From Clostridium sp. (GTDB lineage: Bacteria > Bacillota > Clostridia > Clostridiales > Clostridiaceae), in assembly GCA_012511315.1 (NCBI GenBank), contig JAAZGI010000169.1, positions 1 to 12,144 of the forward strand: a stretch of 12,144 nucleotides of DNA. Direction: 5' to 3'. Shown here in pieces: positions 6,036 to 12,144 of the stretch; the first letter of the stretch is position 1, and each line of letters opens with the position of its first letter. The notes under the pieces were generated by a model. It had not been told where the DNA came from and did not search any database. It worked only from the letters and a program-made list of their open reading frames with translations. A program made the position numbers and the translations under genes.

Positions 6036-7497
6036 GGTCCGTCTCCTTTATCGCTTGGTCGTTAGCTGTCCCATTGCTTTTCTTTTTCACTGCTTTAATC
6101 TCTTTCTCCTTCGTTTCATGATCAGAGCAAGGATCACCTAAACTTTTTCTTCGTTCGGTGTCTTTTCTTAAGAAAAACAGGGCGCGCTGGCTGAGATACT
6201 CCATATGGTTGAGTTCTGGGTTGGCTAAAACTTCATTTAAGAGTGTCTCTAGGGTTTGGCCGATGAGGGGACCGGGCTGAAAACCTAAGTCTAGAAGGTC
6301 TCTTCCCGAAATTGCCAAGTCGGAGAGTTCTAGGGGTTCCTCGTCGGCAATGATTTGTTGGACTTTATTATAAAGAGTGGAATAGTTAGGATTCATAACA
6401 CCAGCTTTAGCTTTGCCAGCTTGATCAGCTTGTTTAAACTCAAAGAACAAATCAATTTGATCTTTCCCGAAATCACGAATTAATCGTTTAATTTTAATGG
6501 GTCGCTTCATCTCAAGGGATGTCATGTGCCGGTTGATTAACAGCAAGGCTTGTTCTCGGGTAGCATGATCAACTCGAAGACGAGTCATGACCTGTTCAGC
6601 AATTGCTGAAGATTCTTCTTCATGCCCGTAAAAATGCCCTTTGCCATTTTCATCCATGGAGAAGGTTTTAGGCTTACCAGCGTCATGGAAGAGAGCCGCT
6701 AGACGAAGAGGCAGATGGGCCCGAGTCGCATCGAGGACTTGCATGGTGTGGGCAAATACATCCTTGTCGTGATGAGGGGTAAACTGTTGAAAGCCAGCCA
6801 TGGGCATGAGTTCAGGCATGATAACGTGAAGAGCTCCAGAGTAAAGTAAGAGCTCAATACCGACAGAGGGCTTTTCTGTCATCAAAATGTGAGAAAGCTC
6901 GGCGTAAATCCGCTCCTTTGAGATGTGTTCTAATAGGTGAGACAACTCAGTCATGGCTTTAAAAGTTTCGGCTTCAATATTAAAGTTTAGTTGAGCAGCA
7001 AAGCGGATTCCACGTATAATGCGCAGGGCGTCTTCGTGAAAGCGTTCTGAAGGATTTCCAACCGCCCGGATTAGTCGAGATTTTAAATCCTCTTGGCCAC
7101 GGAAATGGTCCACTAAAAAACCTGTTAAAGGATCATAGGCCATGGCATTAATGGTAAAATCACGGCGCTTTAAATCTTGAGCCAGGTCGCGAACAAATTG
7201 AATGGAAATGGGATGACGACTATCCAGATATTCGCCATCGGTTCGGTAAGTAGTGACTTCATAGGGAATGTGATCCAAGACGATGGTAATGGTACCGTGC
7301 TGGATTCCAGTTGGTATAGTATGTTGAAAAAGAGACATAATATCCTCAGGCTCAGCGGAGGTTGTAATATCAAAATCTGTGGTTTTCCCTTTTAAAAGGG
7401 CATTGCGAACAGAGCCGCCCACCAAATAAGCTTCATGGCCATGGGCTTGCAATGTTCTTATAATTTGAAGAGAGCCTTGATCGAGATTTATATTCAT
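6016..7497 (-). CDS. cca: CCA tRNA nucleotidyltransferase with HD domain
   Basis: A 493-residue class II nucleotidyltransferase that builds or repairs the 3' CCA end of tRNAs using CTP and ATP. The catalytic head shows LVGGSVRN (25-32), the metal-binding DFD (41-43), RRDFTINAMAYD (111-122) and the template-like HEDALRIIRGIRFA (154-167). An HD domain follows (FTPHHDKDVFAH, then LFHDAGKPKTF with H271/D272, and GHEEES), usually linked to phosphohydrolase activity. The SGRDLLDLGFQPGPLIG segment (397-413) is the usual C-terminal body motif. After about residue 446 there is a charged tail (to 493) that looks non-conserved. The start at 7497 is supported by AGGA about 10 nt upstream. It leads an operon with the AEC transporter gene and is divergent from yhaM. 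Activity as a full CCA enzyme rather than a CC- or A-adding split enzyme is inferred. Confidence 0.94.
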   Translation of the reverse strand: MNINLDQGSLQIIRTLQAHGHEAYLVGGSVRNALLKGKTTDFDITTSAEPEDIMSLFQHTIPTGIQHGTITIVLDHIPYEVTTYRTDGEYLDSRHPISIQFVRDLAQDLKRRDFTINAMAYDPLTGFLVDHFRGQEDLKSRLIRAVGNPSERFHEDALRIIRGIRFAAQLNFNIEAETFKAMTELSHLLEHISKERIYAELSHILMTEKPSVGIELLLYSGALHVIMPELMPMAGFQQFTPHHDKDVFAHTMQVLDATRAHLPLRLAALFHDAGKPKTFSMDENGKGHFYGHEEESSAIAEQVMTRLRVDHATREQALLLINRHMTSLEMKRPIKIKRLIRDFGKDQIDLFFEFKQADQAGKAKAGVMNPNYSTLYNKVQQIIADEEPLELSDLAISGRDLLDLGFQPGPLIGQTLETLLNEVLANPELNHMEYLSQRALFFLRKDTERRKSLGDPCSDHETKEKEIKAVKKKSNGTANDQAIKETDHESRRD

Positions 7498-7570
7498 AAT
7501 TCATATTTCCTGTCATTGATAGATTTTAGAGACACAAGTAGATTGCTGAAATAGATTCATTCTTCTTATG

Positions 7571-7576
7571 ATTATA
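7571..7576 (-). promoter_or_regulatory. Probable -10 box of the cca-AEC operon
   Basis: On the minus strand TATAAT is read at 7576-7571. The best upstream -35 candidate is a poor TTACAG at 7600-7595 (18-nt spacer). A small inverted repeat, ACAGA/TCTGT (7583-7598), lies in the spacer region. The transcript leader would be about 65 nt. Confidence 0.4.
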
Positions 7577-7690
7577 CTCCAAACAGACCAAAATCTGTAA
7601 TGGGATGAAAAATTCAAGAGATTATTTATTCTGATTTTTAAACTTTCTGAAAGGTTTATATCCACCGACGGGGATGGCGGGAAAGTGATG

Positions 7691-7696
7691 TATAAT
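7691..7696 (+). promoter_or_regulatory. Probable -10 box of yhaM
   Basis: TATAAT at 7691-7696 lies 25 nt before the yhaM start, giving a leader of about 20 nt that contains only the ribosome binding site. The -35 position reads roughly ACGGGG, which is not consensus, so an activator or another promoter may matter. Confidence 0.45.
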
Positions 7697-7721
7697 AAGA
7701 GTATAAATATCGGAGGTAGAA

Positions 7722-8699
7722 ATGGAAGTTTTATTTAAAAAAATTAATGAATATAGTGTTGGGGAGCGGGTTGATAGTTTTCTTATAATCAAGCGAGTGG
7801 ACTTGAAGACCACGAATTCCAACCAAAAAAAATATTTGGATTTTATATTGGGTGATGCGACAGGTGATATATCAGCCAAGCTTTGGGATGTTCCAGTAAA
7901 TTTGGAAGACGCTTTTCAGGCAAACATGCTGGTTCGTGTAAGAGGTGTCATCACTAGTTACCAGGGACAATTACAATTGAAAGTTGAAAGAATACGAGAA
8001 GGCAATGAAAATGATCCAGTCAATCCAGCCGACTTAGTTCCGTCGGCTCCTTTAGAGCCAGAATTTATGTATGGAGAAATCTTAAACCGATACATTGGCG
8101 GTCTGGAAAATAAGGATATGAAACATATTGTGGAAACAATTTTTCTGGAAAACAAGGAAAAGTTGATGTACTACCCAGCGGCTAAAAGTAATCACCATTC
8201 CATTCGAAGTGGCTTGCTCTATCATGTATTGACCATGCTTCGTTTAGGGGATGCTATGATGACCATCTATCCCTTCTTGAGTCATGATCTATTGGTATCA
8301 GGTATTATACTTCATGATATGTCTAAACTAGTGGAGATGGATTCATCAAGCATTGGTATTGTCCGAGAGTATACGGTGCCAGGCACTCTCTTAGGTCATA
8401 TTAGCATTGGCGTGGAACAAATTGGTCGCGTTGGTCGAGAGGTTGGCGCATCCGAGGAAGTCATTATGCTCTTGCAACATATGGTCCTTTCCCATCACTA
8501 TCAACCAGAATATGGCTCACCGGTCAAACCAATGTTCCCAGAAGCTGAAATACTCCATCACATCGACCTCATTGATGCTCGCATGTACGATATGAAGCTG
8601 GTTCAAGATGGATTAGAACCTGGAACTCTATCAGATTTTATTTTTTCATTGGATCGACGTAAAATTTACTTACCTGAATTAAATCAGGTACATCAATAA
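7722..8699 (+). CDS. yhaM: 3'-5' exoribonuclease YhaM (OB fold plus HD domain)
   Basis: A 325-residue cytoplasmic nuclease of the YhaM family, which shortens RNA (and in vitro DNA) from the 3' end with a divalent metal, typically taking a few nucleotides from mRNA ends. An N-terminal OB-fold nucleic-acid binding domain (about 12-95; FLIIKRVDLKT, FILGDATGDISAKLWDV, VRVRGVITSYQGQLQL) precedes an HD domain. The expected metal ligands are LLYHVL (H168), IILHDMSK (H198, D199), LLGHISIG (H226), MVLSHHY (H258/H259) and HHIDLIDAR (D285). Length is normal for the family. The start has a strong GGAGGT site 5-6 nt upstream. It is divergent from cca and precedes pepT by 111 nt with no clear terminator between, so they may share a transcript. 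Confidence 0.95.
   Translation: MEVLFKKINEYSVGERVDSFLIIKRVDLKTTNSNQKKYLDFILGDATGDISAKLWDVPVNLEDAFQANMLVRVRGVITSYQGQLQLKVERIREGNENDPVNPADLVPSAPLEPEFMYGEILNRYIGGLENKDMKHIVETIFLENKEKLMYYPAAKSNHHSIRSGLLYHVLTMLRLGDAMMTIYPFLSHDLLVSGIILHDMSKLVEMDSSSIGIVREYTVPGTLLGHISIGVEQIGRVGREVGASEEVIMLLQHMVLSHHYQPEYGSPVKPMFPEAEILHHIDLIDARMYDMKLVQDGLEPGTLSDFIFSLDRRKIYLPELNQVHQ
8671..8690 (+). repeat. Perfect stem-loop in the last codons of yhaM
   Basis: TACCTGA (8671-8677) and TCAGGTA (8684-8690) pair perfectly around a 6-nt ATTAAA loop, ending 9 nt before the yhaM stop codon is complete. No T-run follows, so it is not a normal terminator. It could be an mRNA 3'-end or processing structure, or chance. Confidence 0.3.
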
Positions 8700-8810
8700 T
8701 TTAAAACCAACCTTTAATGAAGAGAATACTACCAATTAAAACATTATCCTGATTCTAAAAACACAAGGAATTAAAACCCATCACTCAAAACAAAAAGCAG
8801 GAGGAATAAT

Positions 8811-10037
8811 TTGAGTAACGTAATAGACAATTTATTGAGATATGTCGCTATTAACACTCGTAGTGACGACAAAAGCAAGGTGACACCCTCTACGCCCAAC
8901 CAAATGAAGTTAGCTAAACTCCTTCAAAAAGAGCTGGAAGAACTCGGATTGACTACAGAGCTAGACGATCATGCCTATTTATTTGGGACACTTCCTTCGA
9001 ATATTGAAAGCGAAACCAAGACCATAGCTTTTTTAGCACATCTAGACACCGCTAACTTTAATTCGGAAAATGTGAACCCTCGTGTTATCGAGTACAAGGG
9101 TGGCGATATTGAACTGAATGAAGGAGGGAAGACCATGGCAGTGCGTGATTTTCCAAACTTAGCGAGTTATATCGGCCAGCGTTTAGTGGTAACGGATGGA
9201 ACAACCCTTTTAGGTGCTGATGATAAGGCTGGAATCGCTGAAATCATGGCAGCTTTAAAGATTTTAAAAGATAATCCCACCATTCCTCACGGTGAAATTA
9301 AAGTAGCCTTCACACCAGATGAAGAAATTGGCCGTGGTCCCGCCCTCTTTGACGTGGAAAAATTAGGAGCCGACTTAGGCTATACAGTGGATGGAGGGCC
9401 TTTGGGCGAGCTACAGTTCGAAAACTTTAATGCTGCATCGGCGGATATTACCGTAAGAGGACGCAGTGTTCATCCTGGATCTGCGAAAAATAAAATGAAG
9501 AATGCAATTCTCATTGCCTGTGAATTCAATGCTGCACTCCCAGCAGAGGAACGTCCTGAGCATACAGAAGGGTATGAAGGATTTTTCCATTTAGATGAAA
9601 TGAATGGCCGAGTCGAAGAGACCATTCTAAACTATATTATTCGAGATCATGATATGGATAAATTTCAAGCTAAAAAAGAACGAATGAATAAGACTGCTCA
9701 GAATCTTAACAAAAAATATGGTGAGGGTACTGTTGAAGTAACCATGTCGGATTCTTATTACAACATGAAAGAAAAAATTGAACCTTACATGTATATTGTT
9801 GAAAATGCCAAACAAGCCTTTGAGATGGCTGGAGTTCAGCCGCAAATTTCGCCAGTACGTGGTGGAACGGATGGCGCCCAATTGTCATATAAAGGCTTAC
9901 CTTGCCCTAATATATTTACTGGTGGTGAGAACTTCCACGGTGAATTTGAATTTATTTCAGTTGAGAGCATGGAAAAGGCAGTAGAAGTAATCTTGAATAT
10001 TATTGCTGTTTATGCGGAGAATCAATTCGTCGAGTAA
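8811..10037 (+). CDS. pepT: Peptidase T (tripeptide aminopeptidase)
   Basis: A 408-residue M20B metallopeptidase that releases the N-terminal residue from tripeptides in the cytoplasm. Two-zinc site and catalytic residues are in place: FLAHLDTA (H77, D79), LLGADDKAG (D137), FTPDEEIGRG (E171, E172), YTVDGG (D194) and ENFHGEFEF (H376). The lid domain contains RGRSVHPGSAKNKM (H221) and the C-terminal lobe has VRGGTDGAQLS. Length matches the family. The start codon is TTG at 8811, backed by a near-perfect AGGAGGA site 6-8 nt upstream; the next in-frame ATG is far inside and would cut the first conserved helix. No clear promoter is visible in 8700-8800, so expression may come from yhaM read-through. 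Together with the M18 enzyme it suggests peptide use as a nutrient source. Confidence 0.96.
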   Translation: MSNVIDNLLRYVAINTRSDDKSKVTPSTPNQMKLAKLLQKELEELGLTTELDDHAYLFGTLPSNIESETKTIAFLAHLDTANFNSENVNPRVIEYKGGDIELNEGGKTMAVRDFPNLASYIGQRLVVTDGTTLLGADDKAGIAEIMAALKILKDNPTIPHGEIKVAFTPDEEIGRGPALFDVEKLGADLGYTVDGGPLGELQFENFNAASADITVRGRSVHPGSAKNKMKNAILIACEFNAALPAEERPEHTEGYEGFFHLDEMNGRVEETILNYIIRDHDMDKFQAKKERMNKTAQNLNKKYGEGTVEVTMSDSYYNMKEKIEPYMYIVENAKQAFEMAGVQPQISPVRGGTDGAQLSYKGLPCPNIFTGGENFHGEFEFISVESMEKAVEVILNIIAVYAENQFVE

Positions 10038-10054
10038 GTTTTAGAACTAAAACT
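10037..10054. repeat. AT-rich inverted repeat at the pepT stop codon
   Basis: AGTTTTA (10037-10043) and TAAAACT (10048-10054) are perfect complements around GAAC. The stem is weak (AT-rich), and no T-run follows. It is recorded only as a visible structure at the 3' end of pepT. Confidence 0.25.
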
Positions 10055-10128
10055 AGAACTTGGGATTATTTTCAGAATTATTTTAAACTTCCCAAATATG
10101 AAATAATATAGCATCAATAAAGTACCAA

Positions 10129-10219
10129 GAGACAAATAAAAGAGACAAATAAAAGAGACAAATAAAAGAGACAAATAAAAGAGACAAATAAAAGAGACAA
10201 ATAAAAGAAAGAAATAAAA
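10129..10219. repeat. 13-bp tandem repeat array between pepT and rbr
   Basis: Six exact head-to-tail copies of GAGACAAATAAAA fill 10129-10206, followed by one decayed copy (GAAAGAAATAAAA, 10207-10219). The array is intergenic, and 13 is not a multiple of three, so it is not coding; an apparent minus-strand reading frame through it is an artefact of the repeat. It starts directly after a 9-bp sequence, AAGTACCAA (10120-10128), that recurs as part of the terminator stem at 10230-10238. Perfect identity of the units suggests recent expansion by strand slippage. Confidence 0.95.
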
Positions 10220-10222
10220 AAG

Positions 10223-10270
10223 AAAAAAGAAGTACCAAATCTCAGTTGGAGATTTTGGTACTTCTTTTTT
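10223..10270. terminator. Bidirectional intrinsic terminator shared by pepT and rbr
   Basis: GAAGTACCAAA (10229-10239) pairs with TTTGGTACTTC (10254-10264), and after a one-base bulge TCTC (10240-10243) pairs with GAGA (10249-10252), leaving a 5-nt loop. Six A precede and six T follow, so it can end transcripts from both converging genes. It lies 37 nt past the rubrerythrin stop. Confidence 0.92.
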
Positions 10271-10307
10271 AAACAAATTTTAAAATTTCTAGATTGAACA
10301 AGAAATC

Positions 10308-10889
10308 TTAGTGGTCTCTGGTCTTAATTTCCCAGAATGCCTTAGGATATTTGCAAGTTGGGCAGATATTAAGAGGTGTTTCACCTACATAAACATAGCC
10401 ACAGTTGATGCATTTCCATTCTTTTTCTTCATCACGAGCAAAGAACTTTTCGTTTTTCACAAGCTCGTAGAGTTCAAGATATCTTCTTTCGTGTTCCATT
10501 TCAACTTTGGCGATGTTTCTAAAGGAAACTGCGATGGCTTTGTAGCCTTCTTCTTCAGCGATATCCCCGAAGTTTTTATAAAGAACTTCCCATTCTTCTC
10601 TTTCACCTTCAGCTGCATACATTAAGTTGGTTGCTGTGTCAGATTCTCCAATGGGGTAAGTAGCGTCAACATATGATACGCCAGGTCCCATGTTTTCAAT
10701 CATATGATCGTAGAAAACTTGAGCGTGAGCTCTTTCATTCCAAGCTGTTTCTTCGAAAATATTGGCTACATGCTCAAGACCTTCTTTTCTTGCTACCTCG
10801 GCATAGTATGTGTATCTGTTTCTAGCTTGTGATTCCCCAGCAAAAGCTTTAGCGAGATTACCTGCAGTTTTTGAGTCTTTAAATTCCAT
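10308..10889 (-). CDS. rbr: Rubrerythrin
   Basis: A 193-residue non-haem iron protein that reduces hydrogen peroxide to water in the cytoplasm of anaerobes, taking electrons from NADH through rubredoxin-type carriers. The N-terminal four-helix ferritin-like domain carries the diiron ligands: AGESQARNRY (E19), ETAWNERAHA (E52, H55), AEGEREEW (E96, E99) and KVEMEHERRY (E130, H133). The C-terminal rubredoxin domain binds one iron through C160, C163, C176 and C179 (CINCGYVYVG and CPTCKYPKAFW). The architecture and length are those of classical rubrerythrin. AAGGAGA lies just before the ATG. It follows the degV-like gene by 46 nt without a visible terminator, so read-through is possible. No convincing promoter of its own is seen in the short gap, although a TAGAAT is present at 10924-10919. 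Confidence 0.97.
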   Translation of the reverse strand: MEFKDSKTAGNLAKAFAGESQARNRYTYYAEVARKEGLEHVANIFEETAWNERAHAQVFYDHMIENMGPGVSYVDATYPIGESDTATNLMYAAEGEREEWEVLYKNFGDIAEEEGYKAIAVSFRNIAKVEMEHERRYLELYELVKNEKFFARDEEKEWKCINCGYVYVGETPLNICPTCKYPKAFWEIKTRDH

Positions 10890-10935
10890 GTTTTTCTCCT
10901 TTTACACGTTTTTTATCTATTCTAAAACCTAATGG

Positions 10936-11829
10936 TTATAGAGCTGGATTAAATTCCTCTCTTGGTTTTCCAAAGAAGAAGAGGGCGAGTGTTCCTGGTC
11001 CTGAATGACTTCCCACGACCATTCCCACTGGTTCAATGATGGGTTCATTCATGTCAAATTCGTCTTGGATCATTTGAGCTAACATTTCAGCATCCTTTAG
11101 ACAGTCACCATGACTAATCGCGAAATCTTTTCCCAAACTAGGATCATACATATCACGAAAATGGTTCATGAGAGCGTGAATGGACTTTTTGCGACCTTTG
11201 GCTTTACCAATAGGTATGAGTTTGCCTTCGGTATTTACATGAAGAATAGGCTTTATGTTTAAAAGCTGCCCAACGGCTGCTTTAACACCAGAAATTCGTC
11301 CGCCACGTTTTAGATAAACTAAATCATCCACAGTAAACCAATGGTTTAAATGGGCTGAAATAGCTTGGAGATGTTTGAGCGTGTCCTCAAGGGAGGCGCC
11401 CTGATCTCTCATGCGACAAGCTTCAATGACCAAAAGACCAACACCTAGTGATGCGGCTTTTGTGTCTAAGAGAATAATTCTCCCTGCCACAGTGGAATCA
11501 TCTTCTTCCAACATGTTTTTCGCAAGAAAGGCACTTTGGTAGGTTCCTGATAAAGCGCTTGAAAAACCGACATAAAGGACTTGATCATGTTCTTTTAATG
11601 CTGTTTTAAAGTTATCATAAAATAAATTGGAATTAACTTGAGAGGTTGTAGAAACCATGCCTTGCCGCATTCCATCGTAAAATGTAGTGGAACTGCGCTC
11701 AAGGAATCCATCTTCCATTATTTTACCATCCTGAAAATTTACAGTTAAAGGGCATCGCCCTACATTTAAACTATTTAATTGATCCTGAGACAAGTCACAG
11801 GCCGAGTCTGTAACAATATAGTAACTCAT
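10936..11829 (-). CDS. DegV family protein (FakB-like fatty-acid binding)
   Basis: A 297-residue DegV/EDD-fold protein. Members bind a fatty acid and, in Firmicutes, several (FakB) present it to the kinase FakA so that host or recycled fatty acids can enter phospholipids. Visible family features are YYIVTDSACDLS at the N-terminus, the TTSQ motif (T62), GFSSALSGTYQSA (S91/S94), LDTKAASLG, and the C-terminal GSHSGPGTLALFF with H275. T, S and H in these positions match carboxylate-binding residues of FakB proteins. FTVDDLVYLKRGGRIS is also typical. The ATG at 11829 is chosen because AAGGAG (11842-11837) lies 7 nt upstream; an in-frame ATG at 11859 has no such site and adds 10 poorly conserved residues. 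No fakA is in the window, so the link to fatty-acid activation is inference. Confidence 0.92.
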   Translation of the reverse strand: MSYYIVTDSACDLSQDQLNSLNVGRCPLTVNFQDGKIMEDGFLERSSTTFYDGMRQGMVSTTSQVNSNLFYDNFKTALKEHDQVLYVGFSSALSGTYQSAFLAKNMLEEDDSTVAGRIILLDTKAASLGVGLLVIEACRMRDQGASLEDTLKHLQAISAHLNHWFTVDDLVYLKRGGRISGVKAAVGQLLNIKPILHVNTEGKLIPIGKAKGRKKSIHALMNHFRDMYDPSLGKDFAISHGDCLKDAEMLAQMIQDEFDMNEPIIEPVGMVVGSHSGPGTLALFFFGKPREEFNPAL

Positions 11830-11904
11830 ATATGTACTCCTTAAGAAAGTTGATAGCATTTATCAATGTGGTTATCTATAATCAAAGCGTTTAGCTAGGA
11901 TAAA

Positions 11905-11930
11905 GATAACGGGCTTTTAAGACCGTTATC
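11905..11930 (-). promoter_or_regulatory. Stem-loop in the degV leader
   Basis: GATAACGG and CCGTTATC form a perfect 8-bp stem across a 10-nt loop, which itself contains CTT/AAG. In the minus-strand transcript the stem is followed by TTTATCC, too short a U-run for a strong terminator. Further down, GATAACC (11876-11870) could pair with the same GTTATC arm, so two mutually exclusive hairpins are possible. No known riboswitch class is recognised. Confidence 0.4.
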
Positions 11931-11952
11931 GGATCGTATGGTTCTTAGGGGA

Positions 11953-11970
11953 AGAACTATAACTAGTTCT
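11953..11970. promoter_or_regulatory. Inverted repeat, possible operator, at the degV promoter
   Basis: AGAACTA (11953-11959) and TAGTTCT (11964-11970) are perfect 7-bp complements around TAAC. The repeat abuts the minus-strand -10 box (11976-11971) and covers the predicted transcription start near 11964, which is where a repressor would bind. The regulator is unknown. Confidence 0.45.
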
Positions 11971-11979
11971 ATTATAACA
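11971..11979 (-). promoter_or_regulatory. Extended -10 promoter of the degV-like gene
   Basis: Read on the minus strand, TGTTATAAT is a perfect extended -10. No good -35 is found at normal spacing (about AACACC). The transcript would have a leader of roughly 135 nt. Confidence 0.6.
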
Positions 11980-12066
11980 TTATTTTGGAGATTGGTGTTG
12001 GTGTAAAGTTATTGTCATAGAATGTAATTAACAACCAAAACATCTCACACGAAAGGACTTATTCTC

Positions 12067-12144
12067 ATGAATATAATATCAGAAACTGACCCAACTATCA
12101 CCTATCTTTTAAAGTTAATGAGTGAAGAACATATTCTAAGCTTG
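12067..12144 (+). CDS. N-terminal start of an unidentified gene (partial)
   Basis: An ATG at 12067 opens a frame that stays open to the window edge (26 codons, beginning MNIISETDPTITYLLKLM). AAAGGA lies about 10 nt upstream, a good ribosome binding site. It is divergent from the degV-like gene. A TAGAAT at 12018-12023 could be its -10, but the TTGGTG copies at 11992-12003 are at 14 or 20 nt, not 17. The peptide is too short to identify. Confidence 0.55.
   Translation, partial: MNIISETDPTITYLLKLMSEEHILSL

Noticed and set aside
10129..10219. CRISPR-like repeat array
   Set aside because: The 13-bp units are directly adjacent with no spacers and there are no cas genes.
10022..10276. Minus-strand open frame of 84 codons rich in Phe, Leu, Ser and Cys
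   Set aside because: It is created by reading through the 13-bp tandem array and terminator; it has no ribosome site and is low complexity.

Overview
The window looks like chromosomal DNA from a low-GC Gram-positive bacterium (Bacillota), probably an anaerobic or clostridia-like one. The reasons are AGGAGG-type ribosome binding sites, sigma-A-like promoters with TATAAT boxes, A-tract/U-tract intrinsic terminators, and a gene set typical of Firmicutes: YhaM exoribonuclease, a DegV/FakB-type lipid-binding protein, an S. aureus-type class I fructose-bisphosphate aldolase, PepT and an M18 aminopeptidase. Rubrerythrin points to an anaerobe or microaerobe. The genus cannot be fixed from the sequence alone. 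I see no insertion sequence, phage gene, CRISPR array, tRNA or rRNA.

Layout, left to right. Positions 1-77 hold the last codons of an unidentified + strand gene. A + strand gene (327-1256) encodes an NYN-domain (PIN-like ribonuclease) protein with a C-terminal OST-HTH/LOTUS domain; its promoter has a perfect extended -10 and a long hairpin terminator follows. Next come three separate + strand transcription units: an M18 aminopeptidase (1516-2898), a DnaQ-like DEDDh exonuclease (3146-3802) and class I aldolase (3929-4816). Terminators follow the first and third, and good promoters precede the second and third. On the minus strand, cca (7497-6016) overlaps an AEC-family transporter gene (6035-5112) by 20 nt. 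Divergently, + strand yhaM (7722-8699) is followed by pepT (8811-10037), which starts with TTG. After pepT lie a 13-bp tandem repeat array and a bidirectional terminator shared with the converging minus-strand pair degV-like (11829-10936) and rubrerythrin (10889-10308). The degV-like gene has a roughly 135-nt leader with an inverted repeat at the predicted transcription start and a stem-loop with a possible alternative partner. A + strand gene of unknown function starts at 12067 and runs off the window.

The genes form no single pathway. They cover housekeeping RNA processing and turnover (Cca, YhaM, possibly the NYN-LOTUS protein), peptide breakdown (M18 aminopeptidase, PepT), glycolysis or gluconeogenesis (Fda), DNA or RNA 3'-end trimming (DnaQ-like), peroxide defence (rubrerythrin) and fatty-acid handling (DegV-like). 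The least understood protein is the NYN-LOTUS fusion. The most unusual non-coding structures are the tandem array beside the pepT/rbr terminator and the degV leader. I found no convincing multi-gene novel system.
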